A DNA stretch of 64,000 nucleotides from Hydrogenophaga sp. (GTDB taxonomy: Bacteria > Pseudomonadota > Gammaproteobacteria > Burkholderiales > Burkholderiaceae_C), in NCBI RefSeq assembly GCF_018780385.1, contig NZ_JADMJO010000041.1, positions 62,001 to 126,000 of the forward strand, written 5' to 3'. Numbering within the stretch: position 1 is the stretch's first letter; every line of letters starts with the position of its first letter. The notes below the pieces were generated by a model. That model was not told the origin of the DNA. It saw only the letters and a program-made list of their open reading frames with translations, and searched no databases. Shown here in pieces: positions 8,405 through 17,055 of this stretch. The position numbers and the translations under genes were made by a program.

Positions 8405-8832
8405 GACGTCGGTTTGTGGATGGCGGTATTGCAGCGATTGCCGTCGGTCGCGGCCGGGAGCTGGGTTCACGGAGCCTGGCACGAAGCTGTCATCGGCCCA
8501 CTTGCCAGTGCGTCAGCATTAATGACCGGTATCGAAGGAGCTGCAGTCATGCAGCATGGCAGGCCGCAATTTGCCCCGCCAACTCGCGGTTGAGTGTCAG
8601 CAGAATGAAGGGCCGAACTCACGCTGCCGACCCCAAGGAGTCAATCGAAGATTCAAACAAATTGCTCGGAACCTGCCGTTGAGATCTGCGGCCGGCGACC
8701 GGCGACACCCGCTGCATTGGCACCGTTCAAGCGCTGTTGGGCATGAACCGCAGACTTGACTTGATACCTGTGCCGAACAGGGCGTCCCGCTGGCGTTCAG
8801 CACATCTCACGCACTGCTAGGCAGCGCAGGCG
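8405..8832. other. Intergenic stretch without a recognisable gene
   Basis: About 430 bases between the DUF1993 hairpin and the end of the CHAT gene. Short open frames here (such as 8371-8682) have no family features and low-quality residue composition. The text resembles degenerate dispersed repeat or decayed sequence, but I cannot assign it to a known element and see no tRNA or integrase. Confidence 0.4.
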
Positions 8833-11355
8833 CTAAAGCAGCGTGTACGTCTGATAGGCGCCGTAGCAGAAGGGCTGGCGACGCATCACGTCGATCTGAC
8901 TCAGCGCGGCTGCGGACAATTCGACGTCGGCGGGAAGCGAATGAAGGAGCAACTCGGCCAGCTCGCTTGACGGCATCTCGTGCAACATGGCGAGTGCCGT
9001 GCTAACCGCTTGCGACGCGGTCACGCCATCGAGTCGCTGCGCGAGGAGCGTCGTGAATACGAGGTTGAAGCGATCGAGGATTTCCCACGAGGCGGCGACG
9101 ACTTCGCACTCCCCGTTGACCAGGAACACGGTGGGGAACCCGATGAGATCGTGGGTGCGGAACGCACTTTGAAAATTGTGATTGACCAGACCGCCGCTGT
9201 GGCAGGTGCCCAGAACGACCAAGCGATGAGGCCAACGGAATGCGACTTCCTGGATCGCCGCCAAACTCATGCTGCTGTGGTCTCCAACGCCTGCCATGTC
9301 TGCGAAATAGGGATCCCTGAACAGCGCTACAGACATCCCGTGGTGTGCGAGGACGAGCGAATCGACCGACGCCATGCGCTCGGAAAACTCCTCCCAGGTC
9401 GGCTTCTCAAGCAGCGTTCCGGCGGCACCGGAGCCCTCGAAAAAGCTCTCCACGTCCGCTCGATCAAAGGACAGGTTCGAGCCAGGCTCGATGATTCCCA
9501 GGCACGTACGGGGCGCTCCGGTGTGGCGTCGTGCAGGAAATAGCGCGAGGCACGTGCGAACCTCGAATTGACCTGCGGCCATCTTCGCCCGAATGGCTGG
9601 ATTCCCCAGCGCTATCAGGCCGATCGGCGTCAAGTCCATCTTGTCCGGAACGAAGATCACGCCCTTGCAGCCTTCACCTGCAAGTTCGCCGAGGATCGGG
9701 CGGAGCGAGGCCAGCAGTGCGGCCTGATACGTGGCAGCGGCCTTGGCCAGCGCTGCTTTTTGTTGCGGCTCAAACCGGTGCCGCAACAACATCTCGGAGA
9801 ACGCCTTCGTGTCGGCTCCCGGAAGGTCACCGAACATGTACCTGTCACCGATGAGGAGCAGTACTTTCCGTCCTCCAGTGAGCATGTTCACAAGGATTGC
9901 GTAGCCTTCTGCCAAGCGCCTACTGATGAGTTCTGCCGCACTTCGCGACGAGGCTTGTTCAAACGGCCTGCTGAAGCCGTGGTCAAGGCAGACCTTGTCT
10001 GCGTACTCGGCGAGATCGCGCCACGGGTCAGGAAAGCTAGCCGACGACATGGGGTCGTCGGCCCTCTCGCGCAAGCCGTAGAGATGGGGCGCGCCGTGGT
10101 TCGCGAGCCGCGAGACCAGCCGGTCCAGTTGGTCCCTTTCAAGGACCGAGAGCTTCATCGCGATGGCTCGCGTCCATTCGAGGAAGTGCAGCCAATCCGA
10201 CATGCGATTAGCTCGAGTTGCCGCGATCACCGTGACGACATCCTCAGATTTTCCAGACGGGGCCAACCCTGTAAGGATGCCTTCGATGCGCGGCACGTAC
10301 CGCTCCCTGATGCCGCGCCGGTAGTGCAGCTTCTCCACAAGTCCGACTGCGGCGTCGAGATTCTTAACTGCGTTCCGCAGGCACGTGGCAGCCTCATCGA
10401 GATTGCCGTGATGCACGGCACTCTTTGCGGCGATGAGCTCCAACTCCAATGGATGTTCGGGGTCCAGCGTGGTGAGCGTTGAGAGGATTTCACGGGCTTC
10501 AGCCATGCGCAGTTCCGACTGCGAGCGATCGCCTAGCTCGCGAAGGCAGGCTGAAAGGTTGATCAGTACGGCAATGCGCATTGAGCCGTCCTCCTCCATG
10601 ACGGCCAGGGCTTCCTCAAAGCCGCCTCTTGCCGCACCGAGATCTCCCGTCTGAAACAGCGTGGTCGCGCGGTTGACCATCATCGACATCGGCATCGCAA
10701 TCCCGGCGTCGGCGCAGTTCTGCCTGACCGTCGTCCAGACGTGATCCGCGCTGGCGTGGGCCTCCTTTTGCAGGTAAATGCCATGAAGAGCAGATACGGC
10801 GTCCAGATACTGCCTCGTGAGCCTCTGATCGCGCGCCAACACCTGCGCGTCAGTCAGCGTCCGGATTGCCGCCGGGTACGCGCCGAAATCAGCGAAGAGG
10901 TGCGCCGCGGTGATCTGTGTTTCGATCACCTTATCAGGCATGCCCAAGTGCGTGTACAAGCAAACGATCAGGCGCAGGAGATGCAAGACATAGTCGGGAT
11001 TGGCACGGCCGGGCAATAGGCGGCTGATGTTTTCGGCGGCCCCGCGAGATGCGTGCGTCGTGCCATGCTCGGCCGTCACCGTGATGAGTTCCTCAAGGTA
11101 CATCCTGGCTTGTTCGACATCACCGGACAAGCAGCTTGCGCAGAGAGCAGTATTCAACGCATCGGCGAAGGACCATGGCCTCTCTGCGGCGCGCAGGATC
11201 TGGACGGCAAGATGCGAGCAAATCCTTGCGTCATCGGAGTCCTGAATCGTACGGTGAAACGTGTCGTCTATTTCGTCGAGCTCGAAATCGGACTCCTCGT
11301 CTGCCACGAGGGCGCGGAAGTGGGATTCGAAGGTGGTCGGGTTGAAGTCGATCAT
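8833..11355 (-). CDS. TPR-CHAT protein: helical repeats plus caspase-like protease domain
   Basis: A protein of 840 residues. Residues about 30-400 are helical repeats of TPR type (for example ALCASCLSGDVEQARMYLEEL and GDLGAARGGFEEALAVMEEDG). Residues about 470-835 form a CHAT domain, a caspase/separase-related cysteine protease. The catalytic dyad is visible as H672 in LVLAHHG and C718 in LGTCHSGG. It has no signal peptide, so it is cytoplasmic. TPR-CHAT proteins act as effectors or processors in several immune systems, for example with type III-E CRISPR and bacterial gasdermins. Here the neighbour is a divergent OLD-type nuclease 280 bases away. The ATG at 11355 has no clear Shine-Dalgarno sequence. 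A -10-like TATAAC (minus strand, 11371-11376) is very close to the start codon, so the leader may be very short. The substrate is unknown. Confidence 0.85.
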   Translation of the reverse strand: MIDFNPTTFESHFRALVADEESDFELDEIDDTFHRTIQDSDDARICSHLAVQILRAAERPWSFADALNTALCASCLSGDVEQARMYLEELITVTAEHGTTHASRGAAENISRLLPGRANPDYVLHLLRLIVCLYTHLGMPDKVIETQITAAHLFADFGAYPAAIRTLTDAQVLARDQRLTRQYLDAVSALHGIYLQKEAHASADHVWTTVRQNCADAGIAMPMSMMVNRATTLFQTGDLGAARGGFEEALAVMEEDGSMRIAVLINLSACLRELGDRSQSELRMAEAREILSTLTTLDPEHPLELELIAAKSAVHHGNLDEAATCLRNAVKNLDAAVGLVEKLHYRRGIRERYVPRIEGILTGLAPSGKSEDVVTVIAATRANRMSDWLHFLEWTRAIAMKLSVLERDQLDRLVSRLANHGAPHLYGLRERADDPMSSASFPDPWRDLAEYADKVCLDHGFSRPFEQASSRSAAELISRRLAEGYAILVNMLTGGRKVLLLIGDRYMFGDLPGADTKAFSEMLLRHRFEPQQKAALAKAAATYQAALLASLRPILGELAGEGCKGVIFVPDKMDLTPIGLIALGNPAIRAKMAAGQFEVRTCLALFPARRHTGAPRTCLGIIEPGSNLSFDRADVESFFEGSGAAGTLLEKPTWEEFSERMASVDSLVLAHHGMSVALFRDPYFADMAGVGDHSSMSLAAIQEVAFRWPHRLVVLGTCHSGGLVNHNFQSAFRTHDLIGFPTVFLVNGECEVVAASWEILDRFNLVFTTLLAQRLDGVTASQAVSTALAMLHEMPSSELAELLLHSLPADVELSAAALSQIDVMRRQPFCYGAYQTYTLL

Positions 11356-11635
11356 CAGTGGCGCAGGCGGGTTATAGACAACTTGCTAAGTCAGGGAACG
11401 GTTGCGCACGCTCAGTGAGTTCAAGTGTGCTCGCTGTAGCGGACAGGTAATTTCGGAATCTTGGAGTTGTGCTTCAGATTGGCTGTTGGTCCTTTACTCG
11501 TCATACTTTCAATTGACAACAACGCCAAGGGACCGTCTGGACAGGTCCGTTCTTGTGGGCACCCAAGAAGCGGGTGCGCGGCCTGTGCGGAACGGCACGC
11601 ATATCATTGTTCAAGATAAACACACAGGAGAAGCC
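11356..11635. promoter_or_regulatory. Divergent control region between the CHAT and OLD-like genes
   Basis: A gap of 280 bases, visibly richer in A and T than the neighbourhood. A TTGACA (11513-11518) could be a -35 towards the OLD gene, but the hexamer 17 bases later (TCTGGA) is a poor -10. An imperfect dyad GGAC-AG-GTCC (11539-11548) lies inside. On the minus strand TATAAC (11371-11376) is a -10 candidate for the CHAT gene. An in-frame extension of the OLD ORF to 11402 crosses this region, but I regard it as non-coding. Confidence 0.35.
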
Positions 11636-13660
11636 GTGAAGCTCGTTTCGTTTCAGGTTCAAAACTACCGATCCATCAATGACAGTGGTGAGATCGCTGT
11701 TTCTCGGATGACCGCCCTGTTGGGAAGAAACGAGAGTGGGAAGTCAAATCTTTTGCGGGCACTTCACAGTTTGAATCCGATAGAGGGGTTCGCTCCCCTG
11801 ACACCGATCAAAGATTTCCCCCGACATAGACGGCTAGAGGAGTGCACAGACAACACGCCTGTGTTGTCAACAACATGGGCTCTCGATGATGACGACAAAA
11901 CAGCTTTGTTGGAGGAGCTCCCTCGCGCCACAGAGGTGACGAAAGTGACTGTCAGTCGCCAGTATGGAAAAACAAGATCCGTCGGATTCCCCGAGTTAAA
12001 GGTCATTCCATTTGACGAAAACGACGTCAAAATCAAGGTGAAAAAGGTTGCAGCGGCAGTGCGCGCATTGGCGCAGAAGCAGGAGTCGCCCGCTGCATTG
12101 GACGCAGCAGCTGAAGCCTACGAGACTGAAGCGCAGGCAACGAAGTCCCGCGACTCATGGGCAGCAAAAGCGGTTGCAGCAGCTAAAACCCTGCGGACCG
12201 CGCTGGCAGGTGTGGACGTTGAATTGACTGAAAAGCAGGAGGAGGTGCTTTCAGAGTTGGAAGACTTAGCCGACAGTATCGCAAGTGACAAGGATGCCCA
12301 GCAGAAGGCACGCAGTTGGGTTGTCGGTGCCATTCCAAAGTTCATCTACGTGGATGAGTATCCGGAACTCGATGGTCACCAAGACATCGCAGCCTATGTT
12401 CAGCGTACATCACAGGGTCGAGTCGGTGATTCAGATAGGAACTTCGAGAAGCTATGCAAAGTCGCCGGACTAAAACCCGACGGGCTTCAAACCCTTCTTA
12501 GCCAGGGTGATCACGAGACACGGAATCAACTTGCGAACCGTGCAAGTGCAGTTGTCACAGGTGAAATAAAGCGACTATGGAAAGACCGCGCGCTCAAGAT
12601 CCGATTCAACTTGGACGCCAACCACCTAGACACGATCATTTCCGATCCTACAAGTACCTATGACGTCGAGGTCAACCTCAACGAACGAAGCCGCGGATTT
12701 CAGTGGTTTTTTGCCTTTTACATCACATTTTCGGCTGACACCAACGGTGGTCACGCAGAGGATGCAATCATTTTGCTTGACGAGCCCGGCTTGTATTTGC
12801 ACGCGAAGTCACAGTCCGACCTCCTGCGCCATCTGGATGTGGATTACTCCAATCAGATTCTTTACTCCACGCACTCGCCGTTCATGGTCCCTACCCATGC
12901 GCTGGATTCGGTGCGGACAGTCAACATCACAGAGGAATATGGGACGACTGTGACCAACGACCCCACAGGGGATGCGCGAACGCTGTTTCCATTGCAGGCT
13001 GCGCTCGGCTATGACCTCGCACAGAGTCTATTTGTCGGCCCCAACAACCTTGTCGTCGAGGGAGTCACTGACTATTGGATCTTGAGCGCCATCAGCGCAT
13101 TTGCTGCGGAGAAGGGTCGGACCACCTTGAACCAAGCACTCACCATGACGCCGGCGGGTGGTGCGCAGAAAGTTTCGTACATGGTGGCGCTTTTGACGTC
13201 CGAGTCTCTCAATGTGTTGGTGCTACTTGACACAGAGCGCGATTCGAAGGCGACCAAGGACGAGCTTTTGAAGGCGAGGCTTATTCGCGATCAGAACGTC
13301 GTTTTCGTCTCAGAAGCGTTTGCCTCGCCACCGAAAGAGGCGGACATTGAAGATCTGCTAGACCCAGGGGTCTACGAGGCATTGGTTCGGGAAAGCTACG
13401 CCACTGAACTCAAGGGAAAGACGTTGAAGCTCAACTCGAACATCCCACGAATCGCCAAACGTGTGGAAGCTGGACTTGCAGATTTGGAGATCGCCTTTCA
13501 CAAGACTCGCCCGACGCGACTGTTTCTCAAGAAAATGGCGTCCGAGCCAGAAAAGGTGCTGCCGGACCAGAGCCTTTGTGGGTTTGAAGCTCTGTTCGCG
13601 CTTATCAATGGCCGACTTGACAAACAAGTCTCGCGCAGTTCAAGGCCTTTCGAAGGCTGA
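11636..13660 (+). CDS. OLD-family ATP-dependent endonuclease (ABC-type ATPase with TOPRIM domain)
   Basis: A protein of 674 residues. The N-terminal ABC/SMC-like ATPase has Walker A G30-N38 (GRNESGKSN), a charged coiled-coil-like insertion (about 130-240, VKKVAAAVRALAQKQESPA), a Walker B LLDEPG (380-385) and an H-loop STHSP (411-415). The C-terminal TOPRIM nuclease has E475 in VVEGVTD and D532-x-E534-x-D536 in LLDTERD, with a further acidic DIEDLLD (570-576). This architecture matches OLD nucleases, including GajA of Gabija, but no UvrD-like helicase (GajB) adjoins. The start is GTG at 11636, with AGGAG 6 bases before it and the ATPase beginning at once. Base composition and codon use are AT-richer than the neighbours, a sign of horizontal transfer. 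With the divergent CHAT gene it forms a candidate defence module. Confidence 0.85.
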   Translation: MKLVSFQVQNYRSINDSGEIAVSRMTALLGRNESGKSNLLRALHSLNPIEGFAPLTPIKDFPRHRRLEECTDNTPVLSTTWALDDDDKTALLEELPRATEVTKVTVSRQYGKTRSVGFPELKVIPFDENDVKIKVKKVAAAVRALAQKQESPAALDAAAEAYETEAQATKSRDSWAAKAVAAAKTLRTALAGVDVELTEKQEEVLSELEDLADSIASDKDAQQKARSWVVGAIPKFIYVDEYPELDGHQDIAAYVQRTSQGRVGDSDRNFEKLCKVAGLKPDGLQTLLSQGDHETRNQLANRASAVVTGEIKRLWKDRALKIRFNLDANHLDTIISDPTSTYDVEVNLNERSRGFQWFFAFYITFSADTNGGHAEDAIILLDEPGLYLHAKSQSDLLRHLDVDYSNQILYSTHSPFMVPTHALDSVRTVNITEEYGTTVTNDPTGDARTLFPLQAALGYDLAQSLFVGPNNLVVEGVTDYWILSAISAFAAEKGRTTLNQALTMTPAGGAQKVSYMVALLTSESLNVLVLLDTERDSKATKDELLKARLIRDQNVVFVSEAFASPPKEADIEDLLDPGVYEALVRESYATELKGKTLKLNSNIPRIAKRVEAGLADLEIAFHKTRPTRLFLKKMASEPEKVLPDQSLCGFEALFALINGRLDKQVSRSSRPFEG

Positions 13661-13701
13661 GCCTTGATATCGGGCGGAGTATGCGCCTGTTTTGAGGCTC
13701 A
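13658..13701 (+). terminator. Nested inverted repeat after the OLD-like gene
   Basis: TGAGCCT (13658-13664) and AGGCTCA (13695-13701) are perfect arms around a 30-base loop that holds a second short stem (GGCG/CGCC). The stop codon itself lies in a small AAGGC-TGA-GCCTT hairpin (13653-13665). There is no clear T-run. The rest of the gap to 14007 (about 300 bases) shows no gene I can support. Confidence 0.35.
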
Positions 13702-14007
13702 CACACCGGCCGCAATGGATCGGCAGATCCAGTTCACCTCGTGATCACCCGGTCATTTGGAAACGGACTGCGGCAACACCTTGTCGAGTTCCTGGTCTAG
13801 GAGGCACAGCGGTCCTCCGGAGCGCTTGCCGTCGAATGCCCGGTGGTCAACGCAGCTGTCTTTCGGGACCCCGGTCGCCAGTGACTAGGTTCAGTCTGAA
13901 GCTGGCTTATGCGTCGAAGTTCTGCCGTGCAGCAATCGCTGCGGCTAAAGTCGGACCGATCACCCAACAGTGCCTGTGCACTCTCTTCTTTCCCCACCCT
14001 TTGCCCC

Positions 14008-14436
14008 ATGAAAACACGTCTTCAAATCGCCGCCTTCCTGGCCACCCTGTCGGTCATCTCTTCTGTTCATGCGCAAACGACGGCTGCCCTCCCAGCCAAC
14101 AAAGTCCTCCCTTCAGGCGTCGCTTTGAAATGGACCACGGCCGGAACGGGTGAAAAGCCCTTGGCCACCGATACCGTGCAGGTGCACTACCGCGGCACAT
14201 TGACCGACGGGAAAGAGTTCGACAGCTCATTCAAACGCGGCGAGCCCGCCACCTTCCCGCTCAACCGCGTCGTGCCCTGCTGGACACAAGCGTTGCAGGA
14301 AATGAAAGTGGGCGACACGGCTGACGTGACCTGCCCACCGGCCACGGCCTACGGCGAGCGGGGCATTCCCGGCGTGATCCCGGGCAACAGCGTTCTGGTG
14401 TTCCAGGTGCAACTGCTGGCTGTGAAGAGAAACTAA
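14008..14436 (+). CDS. FKBP-type peptidyl-prolyl isomerase, exported
   Basis: A protein of 142 residues with a signal peptide (about 1-23, ending SSVHA), followed by one FKBP domain: VQVHYRGTLTDGKEFDSSF, then the hydrophobic pocket residues VVPCWTQALQEMKVGD and the closing AYGERGIPGVIPGNSVLVFQVQLL. It catalyses proline cis-trans isomerisation, presumably folding periplasmic or outer-membrane proteins. The family's usual IPGW is written VVPCW here, keeping the tryptophan. It is a single gene just beyond the defence-like island and marks the return to ordinary GC content. Confidence 0.93.
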   Translation: MKTRLQIAAFLATLSVISSVHAQTTAALPANKVLPSGVALKWTTAGTGEKPLATDTVQVHYRGTLTDGKEFDSSFKRGEPATFPLNRVVPCWTQALQEMKVGDTADVTCPPATAYGERGIPGVIPGNSVLVFQVQLLAVKRN

Positions 14437-14456
14437 ACGGCTTCGCTCTGGCCTGC

Positions 14457-15338
14457 CTACGATCCATCGGCTCGTTGCCGGAGCAAGGCCTGGCCCGCCT
14501 TGATGCGCGCCCCGCTCTCGATACCGGGCACCGGGTCCAGGCCGGGCGGTGAGAGCACGATGATGGTTGAGCCGTGTTCGAACCAGCCCATCTCCTCGCC
14601 CTTGGCCATGCGGGCGGCGCAGGGGATCACGTTCGGGCCGGGCCAGCGCAGGTGCAGCAGGATGTTGAGCCAATGCAGGCGGATGCTCGCCACCAGCACC
14701 GCGGCCACCGGCACCAGGATCAGCGGGGCATCGCCCAGCGCGGGCAAGCGGCATTCGATGACAGCGCGCTCGTTCTTGCAGAACAGGCGCTCCACGCGTT
14801 TGAGCGCGATGGGGTTGACGTTCCAGGTGTCACCGCTGATGTAGGTCACCCGGTCCACGGCCAGCGCATGCGGGGCATGGAAGCGGTGGTACATGGCCGA
14901 GGTGAGGCGCAAGGTGGTGTAGCGCCCGCCCTGCATGCGCTGCGCCATGTCTTCGGAGCGCAGCAACTCGCGCAACGGGTAGGGGAAGCCCTTGGCCTGC
15001 AGCACGTCGGTGCCATCGATCGGCCCGCAGGCGCCCACGATGGCGTCACTGGGGCTGCACACCACGGCTGGGTCGGGATCAAAGGGGCGCAGGCCGGGTT
15101 TGAGTTCCCGCGTGAAGCACTCGCGCAGGCTCTGAAACCGCTGCTGTTTGGCCTCGCTCAGGTCGAGGTCGGTGAACAGCCGCCACACCGCGATGGAGAG
15201 CCGCGTGAGCACAGGGCTCTGGATGCGGCTGAACCAGCCCATGAAACGGGTGGCCGCCACGCGCGGTATCCGGTTGGTGAGGAGGAAGTTGAGATCTTCG
15301 TTGAGAAGGAATTTTTCGCGCCAGACGTTTTTGTTCAT
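14457..15338 (-). CDS. psd: Phosphatidylserine decarboxylase proenzyme
   Basis: A protein of 293 residues that makes phosphatidylethanolamine from phosphatidylserine at the inner membrane. The proenzyme cleaves itself at GST in EHGSTIIVL (near residue 260), turning the serine into the pyruvoyl cofactor. The HRFHAPHA stretch (near 175) carries the active-site histidine region. I chose ATG 15338 because the longer frame to 15482 overlaps the divergent gene and lacks family residues. The GST form instead of the commoner LGSS/LGST context is within the family range. It is divergent from the class III aminotransferase, with only 59 bases between. Confidence 0.9.
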   Translation of the reverse strand: MNKNVWREKFLLNEDLNFLLTNRIPRVAATRFMGWFSRIQSPVLTRLSIAVWRLFTDLDLSEAKQQRFQSLRECFTRELKPGLRPFDPDPAVVCSPSDAIVGACGPIDGTDVLQAKGFPYPLRELLRSEDMAQRMQGGRYTTLRLTSAMYHRFHAPHALAVDRVTYISGDTWNVNPIALKRVERLFCKNERAVIECRLPALGDAPLILVPVAAVLVASIRLHWLNILLHLRWPGPNVIPCAARMAKGEEMGWFEHGSTIIVLSPPGLDPVPGIESGARIKAGQALLRQRADGS

Positions 15339-15342
15339 GGTT

Positions 15343-15391
15343 CTGTCAAAGGAATGATCTACAAATGTCACACCTTCACTTTTCAGGTGTG
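15343..15391. promoter_or_regulatory. Compact divergent control region with PHO-box-like repeats and an inverted repeat
   Basis: CTGTCAA (15343-15349), ATGATCT (15354-15360) and ATGTCAC (15365-15371) lie at an 11-base period, the geometry of PhoB boxes (CTGTCAT repeats with 4-base spacers), though only the outer two resemble the consensus. CACACCT (15369-15375) and AGGTGTG (15385-15391) form a perfect 7-base inverted repeat just before the aminotransferase start, where it could block ribosome access or bind a repressor. Both are suggestions from sequence only. Confidence 0.3.
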
Positions 15392-15397
15392 TGTCAG

Positions 15398-17050
15398 ATG
15401 TCCACCGCATGGGTTCTTTCAGCCAGCGCACTGGCAGCTTCCTTTCCTTTCGTGCACCAGCGCATCCAGCTGTCGCGGGCAAAGCACCGCTCGCTGGCGG
15501 GGCATTCGCTCATGGCCAAGCGCCTGGCGCGCTGGTTGCCCGGCTACAGCTACGCCGAGGACCGCTTCTTCGCGGCCGACGGTGCACCGCCCGGTGTGGC
15601 GGCCCAGCGCAAGGCGGCCTTCTATCGGCTGTCGGCTCAGCTGAACGCAAAGGCTCCGCAGGGGCTGGCACTCACCGCACAGCTTCGCAGTGGACTGCCG
15701 GACCTGCAGTTCACCGGCCGGTACCGCGTGCCGTTCCAGTTCAGCGAACTGGTGCGTCAACACCTGGCGCTGCCCGCGTTCTGGGCGCAGGCCGCCGGCG
15801 TTGGTCTGACCGACATCGACGGCAACCACTGCTTCGACCTGACCGGCTCCTACGGCGTCAACGTCTTCGGTGTCGACTTCTACAAGGCCACCATGGCCGA
15901 AGGCGCCGAACTGGGCGCCGCGCTGGGGCCGGTGCTGGGCGGTTACCACCCCTGCGTGGCCGACAACGTCGAGCGGCTGAAAGCCATCTCGGGCCTGGAT
16001 GCCGTGTCGTTCCACATGTCCGGCACCGAAGCGGTGATGCAGGCGGTGCGTCTGGCGCGTTTTCACACCGGCCGCAAGAAGCTGGTGCGCTTTTGCGGCG
16101 CGTACCACGGCTGGTGGGACGACGTGCAGCCTGGCCCCGGCAACCCGATGCCGCCGGGCCACACCTACACGCTGAAAGACATGGACGAACGCAGCCTGAA
16201 CGTGCTGCGGACCCGAAAGGACATTGCCTGCGTGCTGGTGAACCCGCTTCAGGCATTGCACCCGAACCGCAATGCACCGGGCGACTCGACGGTGATGACC
16301 GCACGCCAGAGCGATCCCGCCGATCAGAAGGCCTATGCACAGTGGCTGGCGCGTTTGCGCGAGGTCTGCACCGAACGCGGCATTGCGCTGATCTTCGACG
16401 AGGTCTTCGTGGGATTCCGGCTCGCGCGCGGCGGGGCCCAGGAACACTATGGCGTGCAGGCCGATCTGGTCACCTATGGCAAGACGCTCGGTGGCGGCCT
16501 GCCGGTGGGCGTGGTCTGTGGCAAGGCCGGCTGGATGCAGCGGTTTCGCCCCGAACGCCCGGCCGACATCTGCTTCGCCCGCGGCACCTTCAATGCGCAC
16601 CCCTACGTCATGGGCGCGATGAACGCCTTCCTGCGACGGTTGGAGACGCCTGAAGTCCAAGCCATTTACGACGGACTGGACGAACGCTGGCAGAACCACC
16701 TCACCCGTTTCAACCACGCGCTGCAGCAGGCCGATGTGCCGGTTCGGGTGGCCGGGCTCTCCAGCATCTGGACCGTGAACTTCACGGCACCTTCGCGCTA
16801 CCACTGGATGCTGCAGTTCTACCTGCGCGAGCAGGGGCTGGCGCTGAGCTGGGTTGGCACCGGCCGCATGGTCTTCAGCCTGAACTACAGCGACCAGGAC
16901 ATGGCCGAGGTGCTTCGGCGCTTTGTGCTGGCCTGCCAGCGGATGACCGAGGACGGCTGGTGGGCCAACCCCACCGGGGCAACGGCCCGGGACCTGCAGC
17001 GGCAGGTGGTCAAGGAAATGTGGCGCGCCCGCTGGAGCGGACGCGCCTGA
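15398..17050 (+). CDS. PLP-dependent class III aminotransferase, glutamate-1-semialdehyde aminomutase-like
   Basis: A protein of 550 residues. An N-terminal extension of about 110 residues with a hydrophobic start precedes the class III fold: the SGTEAVMQAVRLAR cofactor-phosphate loop, AYHGWWDD, IFDEVFVGFR with the aspartate that contacts the PLP nitrogen, and the Schiff-base lysine in TYGKTLGGGLPVG. It is longer than true HemL (about 430) and in a lipid-gene setting, so a function in tetrapyrrole synthesis is unlikely. An amino-lipid or amino-polyol substrate is possible. ATG 15398 is preferred over 15365, which would leave only 26 bases to the divergent start and place the inverted repeat inside the gene. 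Confidence 0.8.
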   Translation: MSTAWVLSASALAASFPFVHQRIQLSRAKHRSLAGHSLMAKRLARWLPGYSYAEDRFFAADGAPPGVAAQRKAAFYRLSAQLNAKAPQGLALTAQLRSGLPDLQFTGRYRVPFQFSELVRQHLALPAFWAQAAGVGLTDIDGNHCFDLTGSYGVNVFGVDFYKATMAEGAELGAALGPVLGGYHPCVADNVERLKAISGLDAVSFHMSGTEAVMQAVRLARFHTGRKKLVRFCGAYHGWWDDVQPGPGNPMPPGHTYTLKDMDERSLNVLRTRKDIACVLVNPLQALHPNRNAPGDSTVMTARQSDPADQKAYAQWLARLREVCTERGIALIFDEVFVGFRLARGGAQEHYGVQADLVTYGKTLGGGLPVGVVCGKAGWMQRFRPERPADICFARGTFNAHPYVMGAMNAFLRRLETPEVQAIYDGLDERWQNHLTRFNHALQQADVPVRVAGLSSIWTVNFTAPSRYHWMLQFYLREQGLALSWVGTGRMVFSLNYSDQDMAEVLRRFVLACQRMTEDGWWANPTGATARDLQRQVVKEMWRARWSGRA

Positions 17051-17055
17051 GGGAT

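Noticed and set aside
8371-8682. A 103-codon plus-strand frame in the gap before the CHAT gene
   Set aside because: Irregular composition, starts inside the DUF1993 stop/hairpin area and shows no family. Probably decayed intergenic sequence.
11402-11635. N-terminal extension of the OLD-like protein by 78 codons
   Set aside because: No homology-like features, no ribosome site at 11402, and the GTG at 11636 has AGGAG and begins the ATPase fold directly.
8375-14007. Attachment-site repeats or an integrase around the CHAT/OLD island
   Set aside because: I looked for direct repeats between the left (8375-8832) and right (13661-14007) gaps and found only a 9-base match (GGCCGCAAT), expected by chance, and no integrase or tRNA.
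15398-17050. Naming the class III aminotransferase HemL
   Set aside because: It is about 120 residues longer than HemL, has an N-terminal extension and sits among lipid genes, so the tetrapyrrole role is not supported.
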